Source: Candidatus Rokuibacteriota bacterium (GTDB taxonomy: Bacteria > Methylomirabilota > Methylomirabilia > Rokubacteriales > CSP1-6). From it: a stretch of DNA of 48,952 nt. A model generated the notes under the pieces. It saw only the letters and a list, made by a program, of their open reading frames with translations, was not told the DNA's origin and did not search any database. The stretch is taken from contig VGLJ01000034.1 in the NCBI GenBank assembly GCA_016866775.1, positions 1 to 48,952 of the forward strand, given 5' to 3'. The translations under genes and the position numbers were made by a program. How positions within the stretch are numbered: position 1 is the stretch's first letter; every line of letters starts with the position of its first letter. Positions 16,743 through 23,601 of the stretch are shown here, one piece after another.

Positions 16743-17120
16743 ATGGTGGACGACGACAGCGATCCCGGCCGCGGCATGCGGGTCCTGATCGTGGACGACG
16801 ACGACGTGGTCCTCGAAGTGTTCGCCGACATGGTGGCGGCGCTGGGCGCCGACGTGACGACCGCGACGTCGGTGGCCGAGGCGCGACCGATGCTGACGAC
16901 CTTCAGACCCACGCTCGTCATCACCGACGTCTACATGCCCGGTGAGAACGGCCTCGTCATGCGCGCGGAGGTGCGTCACTGGAATCCGTCGGTGCCCGTC
17001 GTCGCGCTGACCGGTGCCGGTGACGCGGAGGTGCAGCCGGACGCCGGGTTTGCCCACGTCTTACGGAAGCCCGTGGTGCTCGACACGCTGGCCGCCATCT
17101 TGAAGACCGTCCCGCGCTAG
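16743..17120 (+). CDS. Single-domain response regulator (CheY-like receiver)
   Basis: 125 residues with no output domain. After a short acidic leader, VLIVDDDDVVLEVF holds the acidic pocket (D18-D21), the phospho-acceptor is D62 in LVITDVYMPGENGL, T90 is in VVALTGAG and K109 in VLRKPV. It is therefore a phosphorylatable receiver acting through protein-protein contact or in a phosphorelay. There is no kinase next to it; orphan kinases occur at 37743-39378. Start ATG follows gaggagctcga, a purine-rich site. Confidence 0.88.
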   Translation: MVDDDSDPGRGMRVLIVDDDDVVLEVFADMVAALGADVTTATSVAEARPMLTTFRPTLVITDVYMPGENGLVMRAEVRHWNPSVPVVALTGAGDAEVQPDAGFAHVLRKPVVLDTLAAILKTVPR

Positions 17121-17132
17121 GGAGGGTCTCCG

Positions 17133-17333
17133 TCACAGCCGCTCGAACGTGGCGCCGCGAAGCGCGGCCGGATCCGCGACCATCGCGCTCGCCTCGAGGA
17201 TCTCGATCCCAGCCGGTCGATTGTGCGCGTCGTAATCCAGCGCGATGTCGTCATGCACGTGGCGGCTCGCGACCGGCGTGTCCTTGAAGCGGATGTAGAG
17301 AGCATCGACGCGCTCGTCGTAGGTGATCTTCAT
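17133..17333 (-). CDS. DUF2283 protein (antitoxin-like partner of DUF4258)
   Basis: 66 residues: KITYDERVDALYIRFKDTPV, IALDYDAHNRPAGIEILEAS is the complete DUF2283 signature. DUF2283 proteins commonly sit immediately downstream of DUF4258 genes and are thought to be antitoxins, without firm biochemical proof that I know of. The ATG overlaps the TGA of the DUF4258 gene (ATGA). It is the last gene of the minus-strand small-gene array. Confidence 0.85.
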   Translation of the reverse strand: MKITYDERVDALYIRFKDTPVASRHVHDDIALDYDAHNRPAGIEILEASAMVADPAALRGATFERL

Positions 17334-17617
17334 GCGGCGACGGCGTCGTCGAGCGGCTTCGTCCTGACGAGGTAGCCGTACACCGTCACGACGACGAGCG
17401 CCGTCGGCTCGTCGAAGAACACCACGCGGACCTGCTTGGTGTCGCCGCCCGCGCGCTTGGGGCACGGAGAGTTCTTGCGGCATTCGACCCGGCCGGGGAT
17501 CTGGCGGTGCCACTTCTCGGTGCGGATGGCGGCGATGATCTCGTCGAGCGTGACGCCGCGGCTGTCGGCGTAGGCCAGCACGTGCTCGGAGAAGACGATC
17601 AGCTTGTCGTCGATCAC
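17330..17617 (-). CDS. DUF4258 protein (toxin-like)
   Basis: 95 residues from the GTG at 17617; the same frame is open further upstream into a decayed DUF2283 gene, so the start is inferred from the family, whose members begin (M)IxDKLIVFSEH. Visible blocks: KLIVFSEHVLAYADSRGVTL, EIIAAIRTEKWHR, CRKNSPC, VRVVFFDEPTALVVVTVYGY. The fold is predicted RelE-like, a small RNase-type toxin in the BrnT/HigB neighbourhood. A Cys pair in CRKNSPCPKRAGG is unusual in position. It is coupled by an ATGA overlap to the DUF2283 gene. Confidence 0.8.
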   Translation of the reverse strand: MIDDKLIVFSEHVLAYADSRGVTLDEIIAAIRTEKWHRQIPGRVECRKNSPCPKRAGGDTKQVRVVFFDEPTALVVVTVYGYLVRTKPLDDAVAA

Positions 17618-17619
17618 CG

Positions 17620-17853
17620 CGGCGGAGTCTGCCACCCGCCGCGCAGGTCCGCTAGAGTGCTCTTTTGATACAGCCCTTGTCTTAGAGGGCAGATTGGCTC
17701 GCTCGCGCGCGTGCTCGATCGTGAGCGCACAGATGTGTCCTTCGGCATCGACGTCGAGCTGCGTATCCTCGTCGAAATCCTTCGTCTCGACGATGCCCTC
17801 AGCCTTCAACGCGATGTAGAGGGTGTCGGGTCCAGAAAATACGCGATCTTCAT
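17620..17853 (-). pseudogene. Decayed second DUF2283 gene, frameshifted near its start
   Basis: An ATG at 17853 (ATGA overlap with the upstream antitoxin stop) opens MKIAYFLDP, the usual DUF2283 start. The family sequence continues one frame over as DTLYIALKAEGIVETKDFDE, then LDVDAEGHICALTIEHARERA, so one base is missing around 17827-17835. After the frameshift no stop occurs before the DUF4258 gene, which would create a fusion. The 3' limit given is approximate. Confidence 0.6.
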
Positions 17854-18092
17854 CGTTTTCGGCGTTTCGGCGGTCGCTTCCGGCGACCCGAGGGCGAATC
17901 CGGCAGTGCCGCGAGCAGGCTCCTGAAATCGGGGTGTTGGCTAAGCGCCACCCACTCCCAGCCAATCTCGGCGAGCGGCACGACGGCAGCGATCGGCCGT
18001 CGGCCCTTGGTGACGACGAGGATCTCGTTGCCCAGGCCCGCGGCATAGGACGTCAGTGGTTCGACGGTCGACGAGAGCTCCATGCGCTTCAT
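17850..18092 (-). CDS. Phd/YefM-type antitoxin
   Basis: 80 residues. LSSTVEPLTSYAAGLGNEILVV, TKGRRPIAAVVPL is the standard Phd/YefM N-terminal dimer that binds operator DNA; the C-terminal end (RRKRPPKRRKR) is a strongly basic tail rather than the acidic toxin-binding segment usually seen. It lies four bases downstream of a second Phd-like antitoxin of closely similar design, so the array has two antitoxins in tandem. Its direct toxin partner is not evident; the following gene is the broken DUF2283. Confidence 0.8.
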   Translation of the reverse strand: MKRMELSSTVEPLTSYAAGLGNEILVVTKGRRPIAAVVPLAEIGWEWVALSQHPDFRSLLAALPDSPSGRRKRPPKRRKR

Positions 18093-18096
18093 ATCG

Positions 18097-18399
18097 TCAG
18101 CGTCCGTACGCCGTGGCCAGCCGTTTGCGGCGCTTCGCCCTGGTTTTCCCGGAGAACCTGCGCTTCATCTCGTCCAACGAGAGCCTTTTCCCCGCCGCGA
18201 ATCGAGCACGCGACCTCGCGAGCATGCGCATGAAGTCAGCGTTACAGCTCAGCGCCAGGGTCTCGCGATCCACACCTCTGAGCGGGACGAGGGCGAGCAC
18301 GGGTCGGCGGCGCTTCGTCAGGACGACGACGTCCTCTCCGAGTTCGGCAACGTACTCGGCGAGCGGCCTCACTGCGGACGAAAGGGTCATCTGTTCCAC
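18097..18399 (-). CDS. Phd/YefM-type antitoxin of the RelE-like toxin
   Basis: 100 residues. MTLSSAVRPLAEYVAELGEDVVV, TKRRRPVLALVPLRGVDRET is the Phd fold; the C-terminal half (ADFMRMLARSRARF, LSLDEMKRRF) would wrap the toxin. The start overlaps the 3' end of the RelE/ParE-like gene by 13 bases, so the pair is coupled with the toxin first, the reverse of the usual order. It should repress its own promoter, which would lie upstream of the toxin in the gap before malate synthase. Confidence 0.85.
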   Translation of the reverse strand: MEQMTLSSAVRPLAEYVAELGEDVVVLTKRRRPVLALVPLRGVDRETLALSCNADFMRMLARSRARFAAGKRLSLDEMKRRFSGKTRAKRRKRLATAYGR

Positions 18400-18689
18400 A
18401 ACCGTAGCTCCTTGCCGCCCATGATAACGACGTTCCCGCGCTTCCGGCCAATCCCCGTGATCCGAACCACGTTCGTGGCGGTTACTTCATAGAAGACTCT
18501 CAGATTCTGAACGCGAAGCTCCCACTCCGCCAACGGGTTCGGGCGAAGGCGCTTGCGATTCCGCGTTTCAACGAGCGGCTGGTGCACGAGCTGGGCGCCG
18601 ATTGCATCGAAGACGAGCGACCGCTCACGGGCGGTCAGGTGGTCGAGATGACCAGATACGGCTTCATCGAACTCGATGTCGTACGGCAC
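18387..18689 (-). CDS. RelE/ParE-family toxin
   Basis: 100 residues from GTG. IEFDEAVSGHLDHLTARERSL, QLVHQPLVETRNRKRLRPNPLAEWELRVQNLRVFYEV, RITGIGRKRGN is the RelE/ParE core, with the conserved strand that carries the Arg/Tyr residues of ribosome-dependent mRNA endonucleases. The family either cleaves mRNA on the ribosome (RelE) or blocks gyrase (ParE); the Arg-rich middle favours RelE. It is the first gene of the minus-strand array and is divergent from malate synthase. Confidence 0.87.
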   Translation of the reverse strand: MPYDIEFDEAVSGHLDHLTARERSLVFDAIGAQLVHQPLVETRNRKRLRPNPLAEWELRVQNLRVFYEVTATNVVRITGIGRKRGNVVIMGGKELRLWNR

Positions 18690-18836
18690 TCACGGCGACC
18701 GAAGCGCCTAACCAGATGCCTGAGAATGTCCAAAGATCGATACGCTGCCCTCCCGGCCGGGCAACGCGTCGCGTAATATGAGGCCCAGGCGCCGGGCACC
18801 CACACGCGCCAGTCCCAGCTCGAAAGGACCGATCGA

Positions 18837-20495
18837 ATGCCGAGCCGTGTCACCCACGCGCCCGTCGAAGGCGCCGCGAAGCTCTTCACCCAGGAGTTCA
18901 ACGACTACCTGGTGACGCTCCACGACGCGCTGGACGGCCGCGCGCGCCAGCTCCGCGCCGCGCGCGAGACGCTGCTGCGAAGCGCCCTGGATGGCACGCC
19001 GGTGACGCACCTCCCGCCGAGAGAGGCGACGACCGGCACCTGGAAAGTGCCGCCGGTGCCCGCGGATCTGGAAAAGCCCGGCATCGAGATCTCCGGCCCG
19101 TGCTCGATCACGTCGATGTTCATCAACGCGCTGAACCCCGGCCTCGAGGGCGAGCGCGCCGCCGGCGACCTGGACGACGACGAGGACAGCGGCGGCCATC
19201 GCCTCATCGACACGGTCAACTCCGCGCTGAACCGGCTGGCGGCGGTGAATCGCGAGCTGGCGTTCGACGACACCGCGCGGAATCGGAAGTATCGGCTGCA
19301 GGAGGGCGAGCTGCCGTTCTTCATGCATCGCGAGCGCGGCCTGCATCTCGACGAGCCCGACGTGCGGATCGACGGCACGCCGGTGAACGCGGCGCTGCTC
19401 GGCACCGCGCTGACGCTCTACTACGCGGGCCGCGCGCAGGCGCAGCGCGGGCAAGGCATCTATTTCTATCTGCCGAAGCTCGAGCGTCCGGAGGAGGCGC
19501 GGTGGTATCGCGATCTCTTCAAGCTCTCGCAGGAGCGCTTGCCCGGCCTGCGTGACGCCACGATCCGCGCGATCGTCCTCGTCGAGTCCCTCCCCTGCGT
19601 CTACTACATGGAGGAGATGCTCTGGGCACTCGGCGAGTACTCGGCCGGCCTGAACGCCGCGCGCTGGGACCTGAAGGCGTCCATTTTCGAGTACGTCATG
19701 GCGGACCCGCAGCAGGTGTGGCCCGATCGCTTCGGCGTGGACATCAAGACCACGCCATTCCTCGGCGACATCTTCCGCCGTCTCGTCGCGATCTGTCTCA
19801 AGCACGGCGCGGTGCCGATCGGCGGCATGGCGACGGCGCTGCCGAGCAACGATCCCGAGGTGAACCGCGTGGCCGGCGAGGCGATCAAGGCCGACAAGCA
19901 GTGGGAAGCCGAGCAGGGCTTCCTCCGAGGATGGGTCGCGCACATCTTCCACATGAAGGTGGCCGGCGACCCGTTCAAGGAGCTGCGCGGCTCCGGTTGG
20001 AAGCCGTCGCCTGAGATGGCTTCAGTCGAGCGGTACCCGGTACGTCTCGAGGTCCCGAAGGGCCCGATCACCGTGGAGGGCACGCGCCGCAACGTCCGCA
20101 TGCTGGTGGAGTACGTGGAGGGCTGGCTCAACGGCCGCGGCGCGAAGGGTATCGATTCGCTGGCCGGCAAGCCTGGCATTCACCCGGCGCTGATGGAGGA
20201 TCTGGCGACCGGCCGGATGTCGACCGCGCAGATCGCGCAGCGCGTGTTGCATCGCGTGCGGTCGGACGACGGCGTGGTGCACGACTTCGCGCTGGTCCGT
20301 CGCCTCCTGCAGGAGGAGACGGAGGACATCATCAAGCTCGGCTCGCTGGATGCGGATTCGGCCGCGCGCTATCGGAAGGCGTCCAGGATCGCCGCGCAGT
20401 GGATCAGGAACTACACCGCGTTCGATTTCCGGTCGCTGGGGTCGTACACACGCGCGGATCTGGAGAGGATCGCAAGCGGACCGGAGGCGTTTTGA
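18837..20495 (+). CDS. aceB: Malate synthase (A-type, divergent)
   Basis: 552 residues, the length of malate synthase A, start ATG with AAAGGA eight bases upstream. The TIM barrel begins after residue 85; the active-site blocks are FFMHRERGLHLDEP (R165/R167), IYFYLPKLERPEEA, IRAIVLVESLPCVYYMEEML (E250, Mg ligand), GLNAARWDLKASIFEY (D278) and the C-terminal LMEDLATGRMSTAQIAQ with the catalytic Asp. The enzyme condenses glyoxylate with acetyl-CoA to malate in the glyoxylate shunt. It departs from textbook MSA at several places (TSMFINALNPG for the TINALNSGA block, PFLGDI for PFMRAY). No isocitrate lyase is nearby. Part of the gene is repeated downstream. Confidence 0.87.
   Translation: MPSRVTHAPVEGAAKLFTQEFNDYLVTLHDALDGRARQLRAARETLLRSALDGTPVTHLPPREATTGTWKVPPVPADLEKPGIEISGPCSITSMFINALNPGLEGERAAGDLDDDEDSGGHRLIDTVNSALNRLAAVNRELAFDDTARNRKYRLQEGELPFFMHRERGLHLDEPDVRIDGTPVNAALLGTALTLYYAGRAQAQRGQGIYFYLPKLERPEEARWYRDLFKLSQERLPGLRDATIRAIVLVESLPCVYYMEEMLWALGEYSAGLNAARWDLKASIFEYVMADPQQVWPDRFGVDIKTTPFLGDIFRRLVAICLKHGAVPIGGMATALPSNDPEVNRVAGEAIKADKQWEAEQGFLRGWVAHIFHMKVAGDPFKELRGSGWKPSPEMASVERYPVRLEVPKGPITVEGTRRNVRMLVEYVEGWLNGRGAKGIDSLAGKPGIHPALMEDLATGRMSTAQIAQRVLHRVRSDDGVVHDFALVRRLLQEETEDIIKLGSLDADSAARYRKASRIAAQWIRNYTAFDFRSLGSYTRADLERIASGPEAF
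20032..20441 (+). repeat. Direct repeat, left copy (inside malate synthase)
   Basis: 410 bases that recur 3,160 bases downstream without any gap in the alignment. By eye I count 14 mismatches (about 96.6 % identity), eight of them silent in the malate synthase frame. It encodes roughly residues 400-535 of malate synthase. The match stops abruptly at the right after GTCGCTGGGG. Confidence 0.95.
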
Positions 20496-20530
20496 TCAGC
20501 GATACGCGGTAAAGCCAGCGCGGAGCGTCC

Positions 20531-20795
20531 TCATCGACGGCGGCGGCGGCGGCGCGCCCCATAGAGATAGTGGTCGACATCCACTGACAACGCCGGATCA
20601 GGCGCGGGGTCATCGAAGGGTTCGGCCAGTAGAACTTCTCTGATGGCGCCGGGCACGGGCTGGACGGTTTCCGCGGGTCAGATATCGTGCGAGCGCCTCG
20701 CGCACGAGGCTCCCCAGCGAGACGCCGCGCGCGCGGGCAGCTCGAGCCGCGCGTCGGTGTAGATCAACTGGGAGCCCGAGCGGAATACGGCGCAT
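20531..20795 (-). pseudogene. Ribbon-helix-helix antitoxin-like gene, frameshifted
   Basis: From ATG 20795 the first frame reads RRIPLGLPVDLHRRAARAA, RGVSLGSLVREALARYLTR, the classical RHH DNA-binding arm and helix pair. The expected C-terminal tail appears one frame over: EVLLAEPFDDPAPDP, ALSVDVDHYLYGA, ending in a stop at 20531. The span of 265 bases is one more than 88 codons, so a single insertion near 20660-20680 breaks it. In intact relatives the tail contacts a PIN-type toxin; no PIN gene is present here. Confidence 0.65.
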
Positions 20796-20807
20796 GTGTG
20801 AAGCGTT

Positions 20808-21050
20808 CTAGGCCATTCCTCCGAACCGCGCCACCGGGACGACTCGGCGCCTCGCGAGCCGTCTTCGATCTTGCTTGATGCGCTCGATCTCGCGCAGCGT
20901 CTGCGCCGTGAGATAGCTCTCCCCGCAGCGGGAACAACGGACAACAGGGACACCCTCGATCAGAAGGAAGGTCTTGCCGTTCCCGCACGTGCGCGTCGCG
21001 CGGCGAACCCGGGCTCCTCTCTTGCCGCACACGGCACAGACCATCGTCAT
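20808..21050 (-). CDS. YgiT/MqsA-type zinc-finger antitoxin-like protein (second of two)
   Basis: 80 residues. Zinc ligands are two CxxC pairs, CAVC (C5, C8) and CSRC (C39, C42), with TFLLIEGVPVVRCSRCGESY and a helical tail TAQTLREIERI, the N-terminal half of MqsA. The C-terminal DNA-binding Xre domain of MqsA is missing, as in stand-alone YgiT proteins, which often follow DUF4258 toxins. The ATG overlaps the stop of the preceding YgiT gene by four bases, so two YgiT proteins are made in tandem. Confidence 0.85.
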   Translation of the reverse strand: MTMVCAVCGKRGARVRRATRTCGNGKTFLLIEGVPVVRCSRCGESYLTAQTLREIERIKQDRRRLARRRVVPVARFGGMA

Positions 21051-21268
21051 GCAGCGTAGCGGACGATTTCTAATTCCTTCGCTGCGTCGACGCGCTGGAG
21101 GATCTGGTCAACCTCGGCGAGCACGGCATCTTCTAGAAGATATTGGGGGCAGTTGCCGCACTGGAGGACCGGGAGTCCCTTGACGATGACGATGCCTCCC
21201 TCCCGAACCTTGAAGGGAAGGTCGGTCTTCACCGCCGTCATCTGAGCGCCGCAAACGTCGCACTTCAT
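21047..21268 (-). CDS. YgiT-type zinc-finger antitoxin-like protein (first of two)
   Basis: 73 residues from the ATG at 21268, which overlaps the DUF4258 stop (ATGA). CDVC (C3, C6) and CGNC (C37, C40) make one zinc site; the middle (IVIVKGLPVLQCGNC) is the standard YgiT strand, followed by a helix LLEDAVLAEVDQIL. It differs clearly in sequence from the second YgiT copy, so the two are not a recent duplication. Expected job: neutralise and co-repress with the DUF4258 partner just upstream. Confidence 0.85.
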   Translation of the reverse strand: MKCDVCGAQMTAVKTDLPFKVREGGIVIVKGLPVLQCGNCPQYLLEDAVLAEVDQILQRVDAAKELEIVRYAA

Positions 21269-21506
21269 CACTTCGGCCTCCTGGTCTTCAGATCCGCTCG
21301 CCACTCCACGGGGTCCGGACGGTACGAAGTGACGACTCGGACATTATCGCCTTCCACGTCCGCAGCGAAAAGCACATGGAACGCCTGTGGTCCCTGCCCC
21401 GCGAGAATCAGATAGCTCGGGAGGTACTTATCCGCCGGGTATGCTTCGACCAGCTCGTACGTCTCGCAATCCTGGATGAAGCTGACCGGATCAAGAGGCA
21501 ATCTGC
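21268..21506 (-). pseudogene. DUF4258-type toxin-like gene, 5' truncated
   Basis: Only the C-terminal two thirds are recognisable: FIQDCETYELVEAYPADKYL, PSYLILAGQGPQAFHVLFAA, VRVVTSYRPDPVEWRADLKTRR. The DxPSYLIL and YRPDP blocks are typical of DUF4258 proteins that precede YgiT. No ATG, GTG or TTG occurs in frame at a sensible place before this block, and the upstream region is the divergent GHKL ATPase promoter and start, so the 5' end seems lost. The stop overlaps the YgiT start. Confidence 0.6.
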
Positions 21507-21541
21507 GGTCAGTCGCCGCGGCTCCGCTATACTCCGGCGCG

Positions 21542-23095
21542 ATGGGTGAGACCCGCGTCGATCTCCTCCACCTCCTCGAAGACCTCCGCGACGCGTATCC
21601 CGGCTCGACCGAGGAGACGATCCTGACCGAGATCGTCGCGAACGCGCTCGACTCGGGCGCCGCGACGATCACGCTCGCCACCGATCCCGCCGCGCCCGCG
21701 CTGACGATCGCCGACGACGGCCGCGGCATGAAGCGGCGGGAGCTCGCACGCTATCACGACATCGCCTCGAGCACGAAGACGCGCGGGGCGGGCATCGGGT
21801 TCGCCGGCGTGGGCATCAAGATCGCGCTGCTCGTGTGCGCGGAGGTGGTCACGGAGACCCGGCGTGACAAACATCACGTCGCGTCGGCGTGGCGGCTCGC
21901 GTCGCGGCAGAAGGCACCGTGGCGCTGGATTTCGCCGCCCGGTCTCGTTGCCGAGCGGGGCACCGCGGTGCGCCTCACGCCGTCGAGCGCGCTGTCGCCG
22001 CTGCTCGATGCCGGCTTCATCGAGGTCGTGCTGCGACGCCAGTTCGCGCCGCTCTTCGATCCGACCCTCGCGGAGATCCTGAGCCATCACTATCCGCGCG
22101 GCGTGCGCGTCGTCCTCGACGGCCAGGCCCTGGCCTCGCACGTCCAGCGCCCCACCGAGACCGCGCCGCTCGCGATCCGTTTCGGCCGCCGTCGCAAGCC
22201 CGCGGGCGTCGGCTATCTCGTGCGCGAGCCGGCGCCGCTTTCCGACGAGGAGCGTGGGCTGGCGATCAGCACGTACGGGAAGGTGATCAAGCGCGGCTGG
22301 GACTGGCTCGCGCTCGCGCCGTCCACACCCGACCACGTCGGCGGCCTCATCGAGGTGCCCGCGCTGGCCGAGTGCCTGACGCTCAACAAGGCGGACTTCA
22401 TCCGCGCCGGCAGCCGCGGCGCGACGTATCTTGCCCACCGGAAGGCGATCCAGGAGGCCCTCGCGCAGCAGCTCGCGGCGTGGGGTGACGTTCCGGCGTC
22501 CGACGAGCGCGCGCGGCGCCGCGCCGCCCGCCCGGTCGAGCGCGACCTCGAGTCGGTGCTGGCGGATCTCGCCGCCGACTTCCCGCTCCTCGCGGCGCTG
22601 GTGGAGCAGCGCGCCGGAGGCCAGCGCCGCCTCGCCGCCACGGCTGACGGGGGCCGCCCCGAGCCGGCGCACGCGGCTGCCGAAGACGCCGCGACACCCG
22701 TCGTGACCGCGGACATCGCTCAGGAGCCATCGCCCGAAGCTCGACCTTCGCCGTCAGCGGGCAGCGCTATGCCGGCCACCGGCCACGTGGCGACGGAACG
22801 GCGCGCTCGCAAGCCAACGCGCTACGGCCTCGGCATCCAGTTCGAAGCGCGGCCGGACGATCCCGAGCTGGCCCAGCTCGTGGAATCGACGGTCTGGATC
22901 AACGAGTCGCATCCGGCGTACCGCCGCGCGCTCGCCTCGCGGTCGGAGGGCTATCACGTCGCGCTGGCCGTGGCCCTGGCGCTGGCGCCGCTCGCCGTCG
23001 AGCCCGAGAAGGAGCACCGCTTCATCACGACGTTCCTCGCGCGGTGGGGCGAGGCGATCGACCGGCGAAAGGGCACACGGCGCCGGCGGGGATAA
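21542..23095 (+). CDS. Stand-alone GHKL-type ATPase (Hsp90/MutL/MORC-like)
   Basis: 517 residues from the ATG at 21542. The Bergerat ATP site is complete: N-box ILTEIVANALDSGA (E30, N34, D37), G1 box IADDGRGM, and a Gly-rich lid GAGIGFAGVGIK. There is no histidine-kinase phosphotransfer region. Following this are an S5-like middle domain, a low-complexity Ala/Pro linker (about residues 370-430) and a C-terminal helical domain (QLVESTVWINESHPAYRRALASR, ALAVALALAPLAVEP). Such ATP-gated dimer clamps act on DNA or proteins; MORC-like members occur in defence loci. It lies exactly between the two copies of the 410-bp repeat. Function unknown. Confidence 0.85.
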   Translation: MGETRVDLLHLLEDLRDAYPGSTEETILTEIVANALDSGAATITLATDPAAPALTIADDGRGMKRRELARYHDIASSTKTRGAGIGFAGVGIKIALLVCAEVVTETRRDKHHVASAWRLASRQKAPWRWISPPGLVAERGTAVRLTPSSALSPLLDAGFIEVVLRRQFAPLFDPTLAEILSHHYPRGVRVVLDGQALASHVQRPTETAPLAIRFGRRRKPAGVGYLVREPAPLSDEERGLAISTYGKVIKRGWDWLALAPSTPDHVGGLIEVPALAECLTLNKADFIRAGSRGATYLAHRKAIQEALAQQLAAWGDVPASDERARRRAARPVERDLESVLADLAADFPLLAALVEQRAGGQRRLAATADGGRPEPAHAAAEDAATPVVTADIAQEPSPEARPSPSAGSAMPATGHVATERRARKPTRYGLGIQFEARPDDPELAQLVESTVWINESHPAYRRALASRSEGYHVALAVALALAPLAVEPEKEHRFITTFLARWGEAIDRRKGTRRRRG

Positions 23096-23166
23096 TGGAG
23101 CAGCCTCCTCAATCCGGGCGTGGTTGACGTCAGCGAATCCGATCGGACACGGTCAGCGCGCCAATG

Positions 23167-23601
23167 GCCGTCTCGTCGCGCCCTGTCTCAAGGTTCCCGG
23201 TGCGTCTCGAGGTCCCGAAGGGCCCGATCACCGTGGAGGGCACGCGCCGCAACGCCCGCATGCTGGTGGAGTACGTGGAGGGCTGGCTCAACGGCCGCGG
23301 CGCGAAGGACATCGATTCGCTCGCCGGCAAGCCGGGCATTCACCCGGCGCTGATGGAGGATCTCGCGACGGGCCGGATGTCGACCGCGCAGATCGCGCAG
23401 CGCGTGTTGCATCGCGTGCGGTCGGACGACGGCGTGGTGCACGACTTTGCGCTGGTCCGTCGGCTCCTGGAGGAGGAGACGGAGGACATCATCAAGCTCG
23501 GCTCGCTGGATGCGGATTCGGCCGCGCGCTACCGGAAGGCGTCCAGGATAGCCGCGCAGTGGATCAGGAACTACACCGCGTTCGATTTCCGGTCGCTGGG
23601 G
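23167..23601 (+). pseudogene. Malate synthase gene fragment (truncated, internally deleted copy)
   Basis: Bases 23167-23192 match malate synthase at 19777-19802 (24 of 26), and 23192-23601 match 20032-20441; the 230 bases between those two blocks in the intact gene are missing, which also changes the frame. The 5' barrel half and the 3' end are absent. The second block still has an open frame of the malate synthase C-terminal domain (PKGPITVEGTRRNARML, LMEDLATGRMSTAQ) but no sensible start. It abuts the last codons of a Fic gene on the opposite strand. Confidence 0.85.
23192..23601 (+). repeat. Direct repeat, right copy
   Basis: Right-hand partner of the malate synthase repeat, in the same orientation. 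Differences from the left copy include V to A, G to D and Q to E codon changes plus eight silent changes. Its right edge falls inside the terminal codons of the Fic gene remnant. Confidence 0.95.

Noticed and set aside
17654-17702. Imperfect AT-richer stretch as a terminator between small genes
   Set aside because: No stable hairpin followed by a T run could be drawn on either strand.
18770-18780. TAATAT-like -10 hexamer before malate synthase
   Set aside because: No acceptable -35 hexamer lies 16-18 bases upstream, so it was not listed as a promoter.
20032-23601. Reading the repeat pair as insertion-sequence or transposon ends
   Set aside because: The repeats are direct, 410 bp long and coding, with no transposase, terminal inverted repeats or target-site duplication in sight.
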